Assembly (NCBI GenBank): GCA_947476275.1
Contig: CANJPQ010000023.1
Coordinates: 1 to 62,280 of the forward strand
From: Fidelibacterota bacterium
Lineage (GTDB): Bacteria; Pseudomonadota; Alphaproteobacteria; Rhodospirillales; Rhodospirillaceae
Reading direction: 5' to 3'
DNA length: 62,280 nucleotides
The position numbers and the translations under genes are program-made. The notes under the pieces are model-generated. The model had not been told where the DNA came from and ran no database searches. It saw nothing but the letters and a program-made list of their open reading frames with translations. How positions within the stretch are numbered: position 1 is the stretch's first letter; each line of letters begins with the position of its first letter. Of this stretch, positions 29,232 to 38,120 are shown piece after piece.

Positions 29232-31364
29232 ATGTCCGCTCATGAAACCTGTCCCTATCGCGGCATTCCAGGACCACAACGTTGGGACCGCGCTTTCATC
29301 ACGGGCATGCCAGGCACGCCGGGTGCGGCAGACCTGATCGACCCATATGCGGAGCAAGCCGCCGGCTTTCGCTTCGACCGACAAACTCGGATCGTGACCG
29401 CGGGCAGCTGCTTCGCGCAGAACATCGCGCGGCGATTGCGGCAGCTGAACTACAACTTCGTGATGACCGAATATGATGCGGCCCTATCGCCCGAAGCAAA
29501 CGATGCGCAGCGCAACACAATGTTTTCTGCGCGATACGGCAATATTTATACTGTCGCACACCTGTACCAATTGATCGAGCGGGCCTATGGCCGCTGGACC
29601 CCGCAGGAGGCGCATTGGCAGGTCGGAGATCGCTTCTTCGATCCTTATCGTCCGTCTGTCGATGCCGAAGGTTTTGGTTCGCTAGAAGACCTGAAGCGAG
29701 AGCGCGAAAAACACCTCGACGCGGTGCGCGCGGCCCTCGAAAACTGCGATGTCTTTGTCTTCACGCTGGGGCTCACAGAAGGCTGGATCAATCGGCAAGA
29801 CGGCGCGGCTTATCCGGTTTGCCCGGGATGCGGCTTCGGCACGTTCGATGCCGAAAAATACGCCTTCAAGAACTACACATTGGACGAAATTAATCGAGAC
29901 CTGCGCCGCGCTATCGCGGCACTGCGCGCGGTAAATCCGTCCGTGAAGGTCATCCTTACCGTTTCGCCGGTGCCCCTCGCGGCCACCATGGAGGCCCGCC
30001 ACATCCTCCTGTCCACCACCTATTCAAAATCGGTACTGCGTATCGCATGCGAAAGCGTGGCGCGCGAAATTGCCGACGTCGATTACTTCGCTTCGTTCGA
30101 GATTGTGAACTGGGGGCGTCAAATGTCGTCCTACTTTACCGGTGACCTGCGCACCGTCTCGGAATCTGGCGTCGATCACGTTATGAAGATCTTCTTCCGC
30201 TACTATGCCGGTGAGGAGATCACCATCGCACCCGCCGCAGCGCTCGATACTTCGGCCACCGCCATTGCCAGCAAGAAAATGTGGTGCGACGACGACCTGC
30301 TATTGGAGGGCGGCTTGTCGGGCTCTATCAAGGCCCAGACAGCCGGCAAAGTCCGGGACCCCGACGAAGAGGACAAGCGTGCGGGAGAGTTCGCTGCTAA
30401 AAAGTTCGAGGCCACCGCGCAGCGCCATCCGCATCCTTACACCGGATGGAAAGGCGTGCCCCGTAGCAAAGTCCTGTTCGGGCGAACGCTGGATGACAAC
30501 GGGTACTACAATAGCCGCAACATCGCCGACTATATGGGGCCGGAATATCGGCGAATTTGCGTGCTGGGTCCGTCGATCGTGATGGACCTCGAGAACGAAG
30601 AGCCAAACACCATCTGCGGGCTAATGCAAAGCGAACTGACCGCCCGGGGACACGACAAAGTGTTCGTTTACAATTGCGGTATCCATGCCAGCGTGACGGG
30701 AATGGATATCTCCAACCTGTTACACTATGTGACCGACTTTTATCCCGATCTTGTTGTCGTTCTATCGAGCGGTGTCGATTTTCGCTCTCAACTATCGGGC
30801 GACCCACGCGTCGGGTACCCGCAGAGCTACTTTCTCTGGGAAAAGATCTTGAATAGCTTCCGTCTGGAGCGGAGCGCGAAGGGCTTAAGCGCGCACCTAG
30901 AGGACTTCGAGTTCAATCTTGACGAGGTGCGTCGAACTGTTGGAGCGTGGTCACCTGAATGGTGCCGCCAAATCCTTGAACACTACAAGCGGCTGATTTT
31001 CAAGATTAGAGCACTAGGCATCGGCTTCGATTTCGGCTGCTGTGTCGTCAACCCACCCTCGCTGGCGTCGCATCGCTATCGCAGGGACGGCCAGAGAATC
31101 TTGAAGCCCCAGACCTACCACGACGACGCGCTCGGCAGATCGAACTTCTTTCGGGATCAGCTCTCCTTGCTCCACGAGCGGGACGCATTTCTCTCTGTGG
31201 ATCTATCAGAATCCATGGATGATCTTGAAGCCAAGGACGTGTTCACGGAATTGGTCCATATGCATCCGATCGGATACCAGCGGGTCGCCAAGCGACTCGT
31301 CGATGAAATCTCGCGCGGATTTCCACAACGCCTGAATCTTCAGGTCAACGCAAGGAAGCCTTGA
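29232..31364 (+). CDS. GSCFA-domain protein fused to a second SGNH-like domain
   Basis: 710 aa. The N-terminal ~330 residues are a GSCFA domain: signature VTAGSCFAQNIARRL, then VFTLGLTEGWINRQDG and VILTVSPVPLAATM. The C-terminal ~300 residues resemble an SGNH/GDSL hydrolase: RRICVLGPSIVMDLENEEPN as block I, YNCGIHASVTGMDI, and VVLSSGVDFRSQ. An ending LVHMHPIGYQRVAKRLVDEI carries a candidate catalytic His in the usual late position. Stand-alone GSCFA proteins are about half this length. Both parts suggest acyl or acetyl ester chemistry on glycans. No signal peptide seen. Confidence 0.7.
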   Translation: MSAHETCPYRGIPGPQRWDRAFITGMPGTPGAADLIDPYAEQAAGFRFDRQTRIVTAGSCFAQNIARRLRQLNYNFVMTEYDAALSPEANDAQRNTMFSARYGNIYTVAHLYQLIERAYGRWTPQEAHWQVGDRFFDPYRPSVDAEGFGSLEDLKREREKHLDAVRAALENCDVFVFTLGLTEGWINRQDGAAYPVCPGCGFGTFDAEKYAFKNYTLDEINRDLRRAIAALRAVNPSVKVILTVSPVPLAATMEARHILLSTTYSKSVLRIACESVAREIADVDYFASFEIVNWGRQMSSYFTGDLRTVSESGVDHVMKIFFRYYAGEEITIAPAAALDTSATAIASKKMWCDDDLLLEGGLSGSIKAQTAGKVRDPDEEDKRAGEFAAKKFEATAQRHPHPYTGWKGVPRSKVLFGRTLDDNGYYNSRNIADYMGPEYRRICVLGPSIVMDLENEEPNTICGLMQSELTARGHDKVFVYNCGIHASVTGMDISNLLHYVTDFYPDLVVVLSSGVDFRSQLSGDPRVGYPQSYFLWEKILNSFRLERSAKGLSAHLEDFEFNLDEVRRTVGAWSPEWCRQILEHYKRLIFKIRALGIGFDFGCCVVNPPSLASHRYRRDGQRILKPQTYHDDALGRSNFFRDQLSLLHERDAFLSVDLSESMDDLEAKDVFTELVHMHPIGYQRVAKRLVDEISRGFPQRLNLQVNARKP

Positions 31365-31421
31365 GCCGATTGAGCGTGGCACAGCCACTGAACCCGCAGC
31401 TGAGAGGGTAACCTGGGCCTG

Positions 31422-31673
31422 CTAGCGGCGCTGAGACCATCCGGGGGACTTCATGTCGCCGGACCAGACCAGGGTGACGCCGCACTTCTCGCACGCAAAC
31501 ACGGCGGTGCTGCTTGCCTCGTCGCGCGACTTCTCCTGCAGGGCCGCGTGGGGGCTCTCATAGCGGCTTTTGCAGATCTGGAGCTGGCAGGCCGGACATC
31601 TGACTTTGGCACGGATCGGCAAATTCAGCGGCCCTTCGAAAACGGGTTTCATGCTCGGTACGATGCGTGACAT
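31422..31673 (-). CDS. Small zinc-ribbon protein
   Basis: 83 aa from MSRIVPSMKP; an ATG 54 bases upstream is possible but its product looks unconserved. Two CxxC pairs (RCPACQL and ACEKCGV, about 40 residues apart) make a zinc ribbon. The tail is SGDMKSPGWSQRR. No enzymatic domain; function unknown. It faces the hydrolase gene across a ~200-base divergent region. Confidence 0.6.
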   Translation of the reverse strand: MSRIVPSMKPVFEGPLNLPIRAKVRCPACQLQICKSRYESPHAALQEKSRDEASSTAVFACEKCGVTLVWSGDMKSPGWSQRR

Positions 31674-31879
31674 GCGCAGGCCCCGTGAGCGAGAGGTGTG
31701 AGCGTTGGGTGGTGAGCGGTCGGTCATAAGATGCCGCGACCGTAGCAATCGCCCGCGCACCGGCAAGTCTACACCGCGTATTGTCACAGCGGGCACAAAT
31801 GATGTGTTCGGATTGACATTTCGGGCGCTTTGCACTGCGCCCCCGCCTTATTCTAAACTGCGCCAGGGGAGTACACATC

Positions 31880-32833
31880 ATGAAGCGAATTCTAGTCGCC
31901 ACCGTCGTTTGCGTTGTGTTGGCTTTGGCCGCCTTTGCCCTTGCTGCCCGTAGCAGGGCGCTTAATCCAAGCGAAGCGGAGTTACGCGCGAAGTACATGC
32001 TGGCGACCTCGAAGATGATCGAGATCGACGGCGCGCCGATCCACTACGCCGACGAAGGCCAAGGGGAGGTCATCGTGCTGGTTCACGGGACCTTCGGAAG
32101 CTTGCGCATGTGGGAGCCGTGGGTCACAGCGCTGAAAGATCGGTACCGCATCGTCCGTTTCGATCGCCCGCCTTATGGTCTTTCCGGCCCCGACCCGAAG
32201 GATCGCTACGGGCTCGAACGCGAAGTCGCAATCATCGAAGGGCTCGTCGCGAAACTGGGACTGGAAAAATTCTATCTCGGCGCAACGTCGAGCGGCGGCA
32301 TGTCTGTGACGCCTTACGCCGCCAAGCATCCGGAGCAGATCAAAGGGCTGGTGCTGGCCAATATTGCCGTGAAACCGGCGCCGATTGACCCCAATCGCAA
32401 CACCTGGTTTGTGCGCCAAAGCCGCAAGGTTGCCGCGATGCTCAACGGATGGCATCCCAAGGCGGAGTGGGTCGATGTGCTGAAACGCAACATCGTCGCC
32501 CACGAAAAGGTGACCGATGCCCTGGTGACCGAGTACACCGAACTCAACAATCGGCCGGCGTCCTATCTCGCCTCCCAGGCGCCGCGGCCGCCCGCGCCGC
32601 GGACGGTGGAGGACCTGGGCAAGATCACCGCGCCGACGCTCATATTGTGGTCGGAGGATGACTCCGAACGGCCACCGCATCCGGATACGGACGACGCCAT
32701 GGCCGCGCTGGCCGCAGAAGACAAGACCGTGGTGATCATTCCCCGGTGCGAGCACATGATGCCGCTTGATTGCGGGCCGGAGAGCGCAGCTGCGGCAAAG
32801 GCGTTCTTCGATCGCGTCAGCGCGGGGAAGTAA
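31880..32833 (+). CDS. Exported or anchored alpha/beta hydrolase
   Basis: 317 aa. N-terminal hydrophobic helix (LVATVVCVVLALAAFALA), a signal peptide or anchor. The hydrolase fold shows VLVHGTFGSLRMW (oxyanion strand), FDRPPYGLSG, the nucleophile elbow GATSSGGMSV with a Ser, an acid region LILWSEDDSE, and a His in PRCEHMMPLD. The triad therefore looks intact, unlike the two hydrolase-like proteins further on. Substrate unknown. GGGGAG lies 8 bases before the ATG. Its 3' end overlaps the convergent small gene by 17 bases. Confidence 0.85.
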   Translation: MKRILVATVVCVVLALAAFALAARSRALNPSEAELRAKYMLATSKMIEIDGAPIHYADEGQGEVIVLVHGTFGSLRMWEPWVTALKDRYRIVRFDRPPYGLSGPDPKDRYGLEREVAIIEGLVAKLGLEKFYLGATSSGGMSVTPYAAKHPEQIKGLVLANIAVKPAPIDPNRNTWFVRQSRKVAAMLNGWHPKAEWVDVLKRNIVAHEKVTDALVTEYTELNNRPASYLASQAPRPPAPRTVEDLGKITAPTLILWSEDDSERPPHPDTDDAMAALAAEDKTVVIIPRCEHMMPLDCGPESAAAAKAFFDRVSAGK

Positions 32834-33203
32834 CGCTTTCCGCTTCGACGACGTAGTTTGTCGCAGCCCCCGTCGTGCCCGTCCACCACAAGCGGCCGGT
32901 GATCGCGACGGGCTGTCCCGCGCGGAGGGCCGCGGCCAGCGTGGGCTCCACGTCCTTTGAGGCCGCCCGCACCTCCACCGCACCTTCGACGCTGGTGATC
33001 GGCTCGATCACGTTGGCAACATGGGCGACCACGGTGACAGGGCCATTCAGATGCAGGACGAAAGCCCCCCCGCCTGCCTCGTTCTGGCGCGACAGGGACC
33101 CGATGACGTCCACGGGCGTGCCGTCGGCTGAGAGCGGCTGCCCCTGGACGGGCGCCGCATGAACTGCAAGCACCGCAATTATCGCTCGTCCAACCCATTT
33201 CAT
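32817..33203 (-). CDS. Small exported protein, possible OB-fold
   Basis: 128 aa. A signal peptide (AIIAVLAVHAAPVQG) is followed by a ~105-residue all-beta-looking domain: VDVIGSLSRQ, VTVVAHVANVIEP, QPVAITGRLWWTG. The alternating strands and short length resemble OB-fold nucleic-acid- or ligand-binding domains, but no family is recognised. It is convergent with the hydrolase gene. Confidence 0.55.
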   Translation of the reverse strand: MKWVGRAIIAVLAVHAAPVQGQPLSADGTPVDVIGSLSRQNEAGGGAFVLHLNGPVTVVAHVANVIEPITSVEGAVEVRAASKDVEPTLAAALRAGQPVAITGRLWWTGTTGAATNYVVEAESVTSPR

Positions 33204-33425
33204 GGCGAATTATTGGCACGTTCAGCGTTAGAGCCGAAGCGACATTCCGGCGCACGTGCGGGTCATCGAGAGGGCCCGCGTCGCCCAGACTCTCGGAGGA
33301 GTCGCCATGGCGGGGCGAAACCCTAGGGTGCGGAGAGACGAAAGCCGCCGTCGGCAGCGATAGCGATATTCAAGTGCATGTTCCGGCGCGTAAAATCCCC
33401 CGATGCGTCGCGCACCGGGGGATCG

Positions 33426-35765
33426 ATGACACGCGCTAAAGACCGCCAATCGCCGTACCGCGTCCTGACATCGTCTTACGCCATCGCCCTGTCGGTGGCC
33501 GCCTTGCTGTTTGTCGGCGCCTATTTCTTCCTCGGCAATGCCATTGAGCAGCAGCGCGAGGTGGCCGCGGCGGTCGACCTCACCGGCAAGCAACGGATGT
33601 TGGCCCAACGCATCGCATGGCTGGCGGACCGCTATGCAGAACGCGGGGATTCGATCGCGCGCCCGCAATTGCAGGCGGCGGCGGCGGAGATGGCGGCGAT
33701 CTCGGAGCGACTGCGCACCGGGCGCATCGGGCCACAAACCACCATCGATATCCCGCCTGAGGTCGAGGGCATTTACGGCGAGCAGAATTTGAACGACCGC
33801 CTGCGCAACTTCTTGACCAATGCGCGGGTCATAGCCTTCGCAGAAATCGCGCCCGGTGAAGGCACGGAGGAACGCCCGGTCCACGACGCCATGACCGGTA
33901 TCATGCTCGAGGCCGACGGGCCGCTGCTGAATGCGCTCGACGCCGTAGGCGCGGCGTATGTGCGTGAGTCCGATGCGCGCATCGCGCGCCTGCAGAAGAA
34001 CCAACGCATCACACTGATCATCGTCATCTTTACGCTGGTCGCGGAAGCGGTGTTTATTTTCCGACCCCTGGTCGGACAAGTGACGGATTACGTCGACGAA
34101 GTGCTGGAGCATTCGCGCAGGTCAAGCTTGGCGCGCCGCGCCGCGCAGCAGGCAAGCGCCGCCAAGTCGACTTTTCTGTCGAGCATGAGCCACGAGTTGC
34201 GCACGCCGATGACCGGGATCATGGGTATTTGCGATCTGCTGATGAGCAGCCCGCAAACGCCCGAGCAGGCGAAGATGACCCGGATGCTGCGGCAATCGGC
34301 GCAGATCCTGCTCGACCTGCTCAACGACATCCTCGACCTCGCAAAAATCGAAGCCGGGCGCATGACCCTGGAATCGATCGACTTCGATCTCGCGAGCTTG
34401 CTTGCGGAAGTCCGCAACTTGTTCGACCCGGGCATGGCGGAGAAGGAACTCTCATTCACCTTGGAGGGCGCCGAGGAAGGCCGCGACGTGTTCCGCGGCG
34501 ATCCGAAGCACCTCCGCCAAATCCTGTGCAATCTCCTCGGCAATGCGATGAAGTTCACGGACAGCGGCAGCGTGAGCGTGCGCTTCTGGCGCGATACCGA
34601 CAAAGACGGGCGTATTCTGCTGCGGTTTGCGGTCCAAGACACCGGCATCGGCATTTCGGAAGACGGGCTGTCGCGCCTGTTCCGCAAGTTCGAGCAGGAG
34701 GAACAATCCACCGCGCGCCGTTACGGCGGCACCGGGCTCGGCCTTGCGATATCCAAACAGCTGGCCGAAGCGATGGGCGGTGGCATCGACGTGAAAAGCG
34801 CGAAGGGTGCCGGCTCCACCTTCTCCTTCCACGTCTGCGTCGAAGCCGGCAACCCTGCCGCGGTGAAGGCCGCCGCGATCGCCACACCGGCGCAAGCCGG
34901 GCGTGAACTGAGCGGGCTCAACCTCAAGATCCTGCTGGCGGAGGACAACCTGACGACCCAGTTCATCATCGCGCGCATGCTGACGCTGTGGGGGCAGACT
35001 GTCATCACCGTCCCGGACGGCGGGGCGGCCGTCACGCGTGCGATGGACGAAGAATTCGACCTCATCCTGATGGACATGCAGATGCCGGTGATGGACGGCG
35101 ACGAAGCCACCCGTCATATCCGCGAAAGCAACGGGGCGTGCGCCGACACGCCGGTGATGGCGCTGACCGCCGACGGCATCGTCGAGCATCACCAGCGCTA
35201 TCTCGATGCGGGCTGCCGCATGGTACTGACCAAGCCGATCGTCTGGGGCGATCTGGCCCGCGGGATTCGAAAGCTCGCCGGGGTCGGCGCCGATGCTGAC
35301 ATTGCACCTGAGCCGGTACCCGAGTATGAGCCCGAGTTTTTGGCTGAGCCTGAGCCAGAGCCTGAGCTTGAACCGGAGCCGCAGGCGGCGCCGGAGTCAC
35401 CGGCAGGCCCGCCGCCCGAGGGCTCATCCCCCGTCCTCAACACCGCTATTTTCGGTGGTTTGAAAGAAGTTCTGCCGCCGGCAGATTTCGCCAAGATCCT
35501 GAACCAGCTCATCGACGCGCTGCCGCAGTACCGTGCAAAGATCGAGGAGCAGGTGAGCGCGGGAGACTACAATCAAGCGCAGCGCGCAGCACACAAGCTG
35601 CGGGGCGTTTGCGCGCAGATCGGCGCCGACGATGTGTCCCAGATGGCAGCGTGGATCGAAGAGCGTGCACCCGATGTCGAAGCTGTGCGGGATGCAATGC
35701 CCCGCCTGGACGAGAAGATTGCCAGGCTACGCGCGGCGATCCTGGAAACCACCGCCGCCCCCTGA
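33426..35765 (+). CDS. Hybrid sensor histidine kinase with PilJ-type sensor, REC and HPt domains
   Basis: 779 aa. Two membrane helices (near residues 14-38 and 194-216) frame a periplasmic domain opening with DLTGKQRMLAQRIAWLADRY, the PilJ/NarX-type nitrate-sensor pattern. The kinase core follows: phospho-accepting His256 in MSHELRTPMTG, N box LLGNAMKFTD, G boxes DTGIGIS and GGTGLGLAIS. The receiver has Asp550 in LILMDMQMPVMDG, and a C-terminal HPt has His723 in AAHKLRGV. REC and HPt are joined by an acidic Glu-Pro repeat linker. The phosphorelay target is not encoded nearby. Confidence 0.93.
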   Translation: MTRAKDRQSPYRVLTSSYAIALSVAALLFVGAYFFLGNAIEQQREVAAAVDLTGKQRMLAQRIAWLADRYAERGDSIARPQLQAAAAEMAAISERLRTGRIGPQTTIDIPPEVEGIYGEQNLNDRLRNFLTNARVIAFAEIAPGEGTEERPVHDAMTGIMLEADGPLLNALDAVGAAYVRESDARIARLQKNQRITLIIVIFTLVAEAVFIFRPLVGQVTDYVDEVLEHSRRSSLARRAAQQASAAKSTFLSSMSHELRTPMTGIMGICDLLMSSPQTPEQAKMTRMLRQSAQILLDLLNDILDLAKIEAGRMTLESIDFDLASLLAEVRNLFDPGMAEKELSFTLEGAEEGRDVFRGDPKHLRQILCNLLGNAMKFTDSGSVSVRFWRDTDKDGRILLRFAVQDTGIGISEDGLSRLFRKFEQEEQSTARRYGGTGLGLAISKQLAEAMGGGIDVKSAKGAGSTFSFHVCVEAGNPAAVKAAAIATPAQAGRELSGLNLKILLAEDNLTTQFIIARMLTLWGQTVITVPDGGAAVTRAMDEEFDLILMDMQMPVMDGDEATRHIRESNGACADTPVMALTADGIVEHHQRYLDAGCRMVLTKPIVWGDLARGIRKLAGVGADADIAPEPVPEYEPEFLAEPEPEPELEPEPQAAPESPAGPPPEGSSPVLNTAIFGGLKEVLPPADFAKILNQLIDALPQYRAKIEEQVSAGDYNQAQRAAHKLRGVCAQIGADDVSQMAAWIEERAPDVEAVRDAMPRLDEKIARLRAAILETTAAP

Positions 35766-35950
35766 TCGGCACCTGCCGGTCCCGCTCGAGACCCCGATTG
35801 CCGCCATTGGCACCTACTGGGCGACCCAGCAGATGCCGTTGCTGTACAAGTGGTGAGGCGCGACTCCCTCGCCCGCTCCGCCGGGTCGGCGATCATGGCG
35901 GCGCAGCGCGCGGGTGCCGCGCCGCGCCGTAAGATCGCGCGCCGTCCGCG

Positions 35951-36454
35951 CTACCAGCCCAGAAAATCGCGCTTGCCGATCTCGACACCGGCGTGACGCA
36001 GGATGGCGTAGGCCGTTGTCGCGTGGAAATAGAAGTTCGGGAACACCGACTTCCGCACATACTCCAGGCCCTCGAAGCTGACCTCGCGCGGGCCGAACTT
36101 CATGGTAAGTTGCTTGTCCTCGGAGCCCGCGAACTGTTCCGGCTTCAGGGTCTGCAGGAAGGCCTTGGTCTTCGCGATGCGGGCCATGAGATCATCCATG
36201 GTGGTCTCGGTGTCGGCGTAGCTCGGCACATCCACGCCCGCAAGCCGCGCGCCCATCCCTTTCACCTGGTCCGACATAATCTGAATTTGGCGGGAGAACG
36301 GCAGCATGTCCGGCGCGAGGCGATAGTTCACCAGCACCGTGGGGTCGATTTTCTTCGCGGTGCAGTGCGCGGTCGCCTTTTCGATCAGGACGGAGATGTT
36401 GTCGAGCATTGCCAAAGTTTGCGGAATGCAAACTTCATACATGGAAATGGCCAT
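35951..36454 (-). CDS. DUF1993 family protein
   Basis: 167 aa. It begins MAISMYEVCIPQTLAMLDNI and contains LAPDMLPFSRQIQIMSDQVKG and FPNFYFHATTAYAILRHAG, the DUF1993 layout related to DinB-like four-helix bundles. The start is set by AGGAG six bases upstream, 90 bases inside the longest open frame. Members are cytoplasmic and uncharacterised. It lies 104 bases downstream of the amidohydrolase on the same strand and may share its transcript. Confidence 0.8.
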   Translation of the reverse strand: MAISMYEVCIPQTLAMLDNISVLIEKATAHCTAKKIDPTVLVNYRLAPDMLPFSRQIQIMSDQVKGMGARLAGVDVPSYADTETTMDDLMARIAKTKAFLQTLKPEQFAGSEDKQLTMKFGPREVSFEGLEYVRKSVFPNFYFHATTAYAILRHAGVEIGKRDFLGW

Positions 36455-36558
36455 TGGAGCTCCTGTTAACGGATTGAGCGTGAGACCTAGGTTCGTATGG
36501 ACGGGTGCGCCAGCCCAAGCCGAAGAGATTTCGGCTGTGCTCACCCCTTGGGCGCGTG

Positions 36559-37926
36559 CTAGCGGGGGCGGGGTGGTTCACCGGACCCGCGGTTCTTTTG
36601 GATATCGAGGACGCTGAAGTCGATCTTGGACCCGCCCTTATAGACAGCGGCGATGCTCTGGAAATTCTTCACATCCTGCGTGGGATCGGCGTTGAGCAGC
36701 AGCAGATCGGCGAGTTTGCCGCGCTGGATCGAGCCCAGATCCTTATCCTTGCCGAGATAGATCGCGCCATTCAGCGTGGCGAGCTTGGTGAGGTCGAGCA
36801 GCGGGATGCCGAGGCTATGCAAAAGCGCGAGTTCCATATGGACGGTCGGGCCCCAGCCGCGGTCCGTCCCCAACGCCAGGATGCCGCCGGCGTCGAACAG
36901 GCGCTTGGCATTTGTCGGCATGTACTTGGCGACCGATGACTTGAATTCTTCGGACATGCCGCTGCTAATGTAGCGCTGACGTTCAGGTCCCTTCTGTCGC
37001 GTCAGAATGTCGGCATCGATCGCGGCCAGGAACAAAGGATCATCCAGAAATGATGCATCGTCGGCGATGCGCTGGATGTAGTTGAACACCACGAGGGTGG
37101 TCGAAATCGGAATGCGGCGGGTCGCGAGGAGACGGATCAGGCCGTCCGAGGCGGCATAGCGGACGATGTGCGCGAACTCGTCGATCCCGCCGGCGAGAGC
37201 ATCGTTGTAGTCCTCTTCGGAAGATGCGTGAACCGTCGTACGCACGCCGTTCTCATTCGCAAGCCGCGTCACCTTCCTGAGATTCTCGACCGAGATCACC
37301 GGATCGAGATGCGAGAAGATTCCATGGCGATCCAGCAGGACCTTCTGCAGGTCCGGCTTGCGCTGCTTCAGATAGGTCTCGAGTTGCGGCCCGGACTCTT
37401 TCCAGTCGGTGATCTTGATCGATGTGGGACCGTCGCCGTAGCCGCCGGGCACGGTGATTGTCGATCCGGAGGCGAAGACGCGCGGGGCAACGATCTTGCC
37501 GGTGCGTTCCTCCTCGCGGATCGGAAAGATGTAGTCCGGGTTGTTGCCGGAATCGTAGACCGTGGTGACGCCACTATAGAGGTAACCATGCAGCGCGACG
37601 ACGCCGGTACGGTGTGCGCCGGGCTCCTTGGGATCGCGGATGGCATTGGCGCCGAGATGGATGTGGCTGTCGATCAGGCCGGGCATGAGGAACTTGCCGG
37701 TGCCGTCGATCACTTCCACGCCGGCGTCGTGCTTCAGGGGGGCGGCGGAGACCGTGTCGATACGGTCGCCCCGGACCAGGACCGAGGCGCCGGGCAACAG
37801 CGCCGTGCCCGTCCCATCGATCAATGTCACATTTTCGAACAGGAGATTCGCTGCGTGAGTCGGACCAACGAAGGACGCGACCGCCGCAAAAACCACCCCA
37901 ATAACCCGCGTTGTCGTCGTCCGCAT
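36559..37926 (-). CDS. Secreted metal-dependent amidohydrolase (imidazolonepropionase-like)
   Basis: 455 aa. Signal peptide in the first ~25 residues (VIGVVFAAVASFVGPTHA). The amidohydrolase barrel shows the metal-binding HxH in MPGLIDSHIHLGAN, a conserved THASSEEDYNDAL-region His, and an Asp in LALGTDRGWG. The end NADPTQDVKNFQSIAAVYKGG is typical of these enzymes. Substrate not deducible; periplasmic members act on cyclic amides or peptides. Divergent from the TonB receptor with a shared palindrome, so uptake and hydrolysis are probably linked. Confidence 0.87.
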   Translation of the reverse strand: MRTTTTRVIGVVFAAVASFVGPTHAANLLFENVTLIDGTGTALLPGASVLVRGDRIDTVSAAPLKHDAGVEVIDGTGKFLMPGLIDSHIHLGANAIRDPKEPGAHRTGVVALHGYLYSGVTTVYDSGNNPDYIFPIREEERTGKIVAPRVFASGSTITVPGGYGDGPTSIKITDWKESGPQLETYLKQRKPDLQKVLLDRHGIFSHLDPVISVENLRKVTRLANENGVRTTVHASSEEDYNDALAGGIDEFAHIVRYAASDGLIRLLATRRIPISTTLVVFNYIQRIADDASFLDDPLFLAAIDADILTRQKGPERQRYISSGMSEEFKSSVAKYMPTNAKRLFDAGGILALGTDRGWGPTVHMELALLHSLGIPLLDLTKLATLNGAIYLGKDKDLGSIQRGKLADLLLLNADPTQDVKNFQSIAAVYKGGSKIDFSVLDIQKNRGSGEPPRPR

Positions 37927-37994
37927 CGCGATCCCCTTCACTTCCGTGTGAAACCGGACCAATTATACCGTCGCGATCTGCGCTGTCGTGGCGA

Positions 37995-38011
37995 CATTCC
38001 ATTATGGAATG
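37995..38011. promoter_or_regulatory. Operator candidate between amidohydrolase and TonB receptor genes
   Basis: CATTCCAT-T-ATGGAATG, perfect 8-bp arms around one central base. It lies 69 bases from the amidohydrolase start and 110 from the receptor start. It fits a LysR-type T-N11-A box, and a LysR gene lies just past the receptor. Confidence 0.5.
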
Positions 38012-38120
38012 ACATTTTTCCGAAAAATCGTTTGCCGCTGCCGCGCTGCAACCTGACCATCCCGTGATAGGCTCGCGCACAGGCGCGATCCAAAGGGGAT
38101 CGGGACTTCCGGGGGATATC

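Noticed and set aside
35310-35400. Glu-Pro repeat coding region in the hybrid kinase
   Set aside because: An ordinary flexible linker between receiver and HPt domains.
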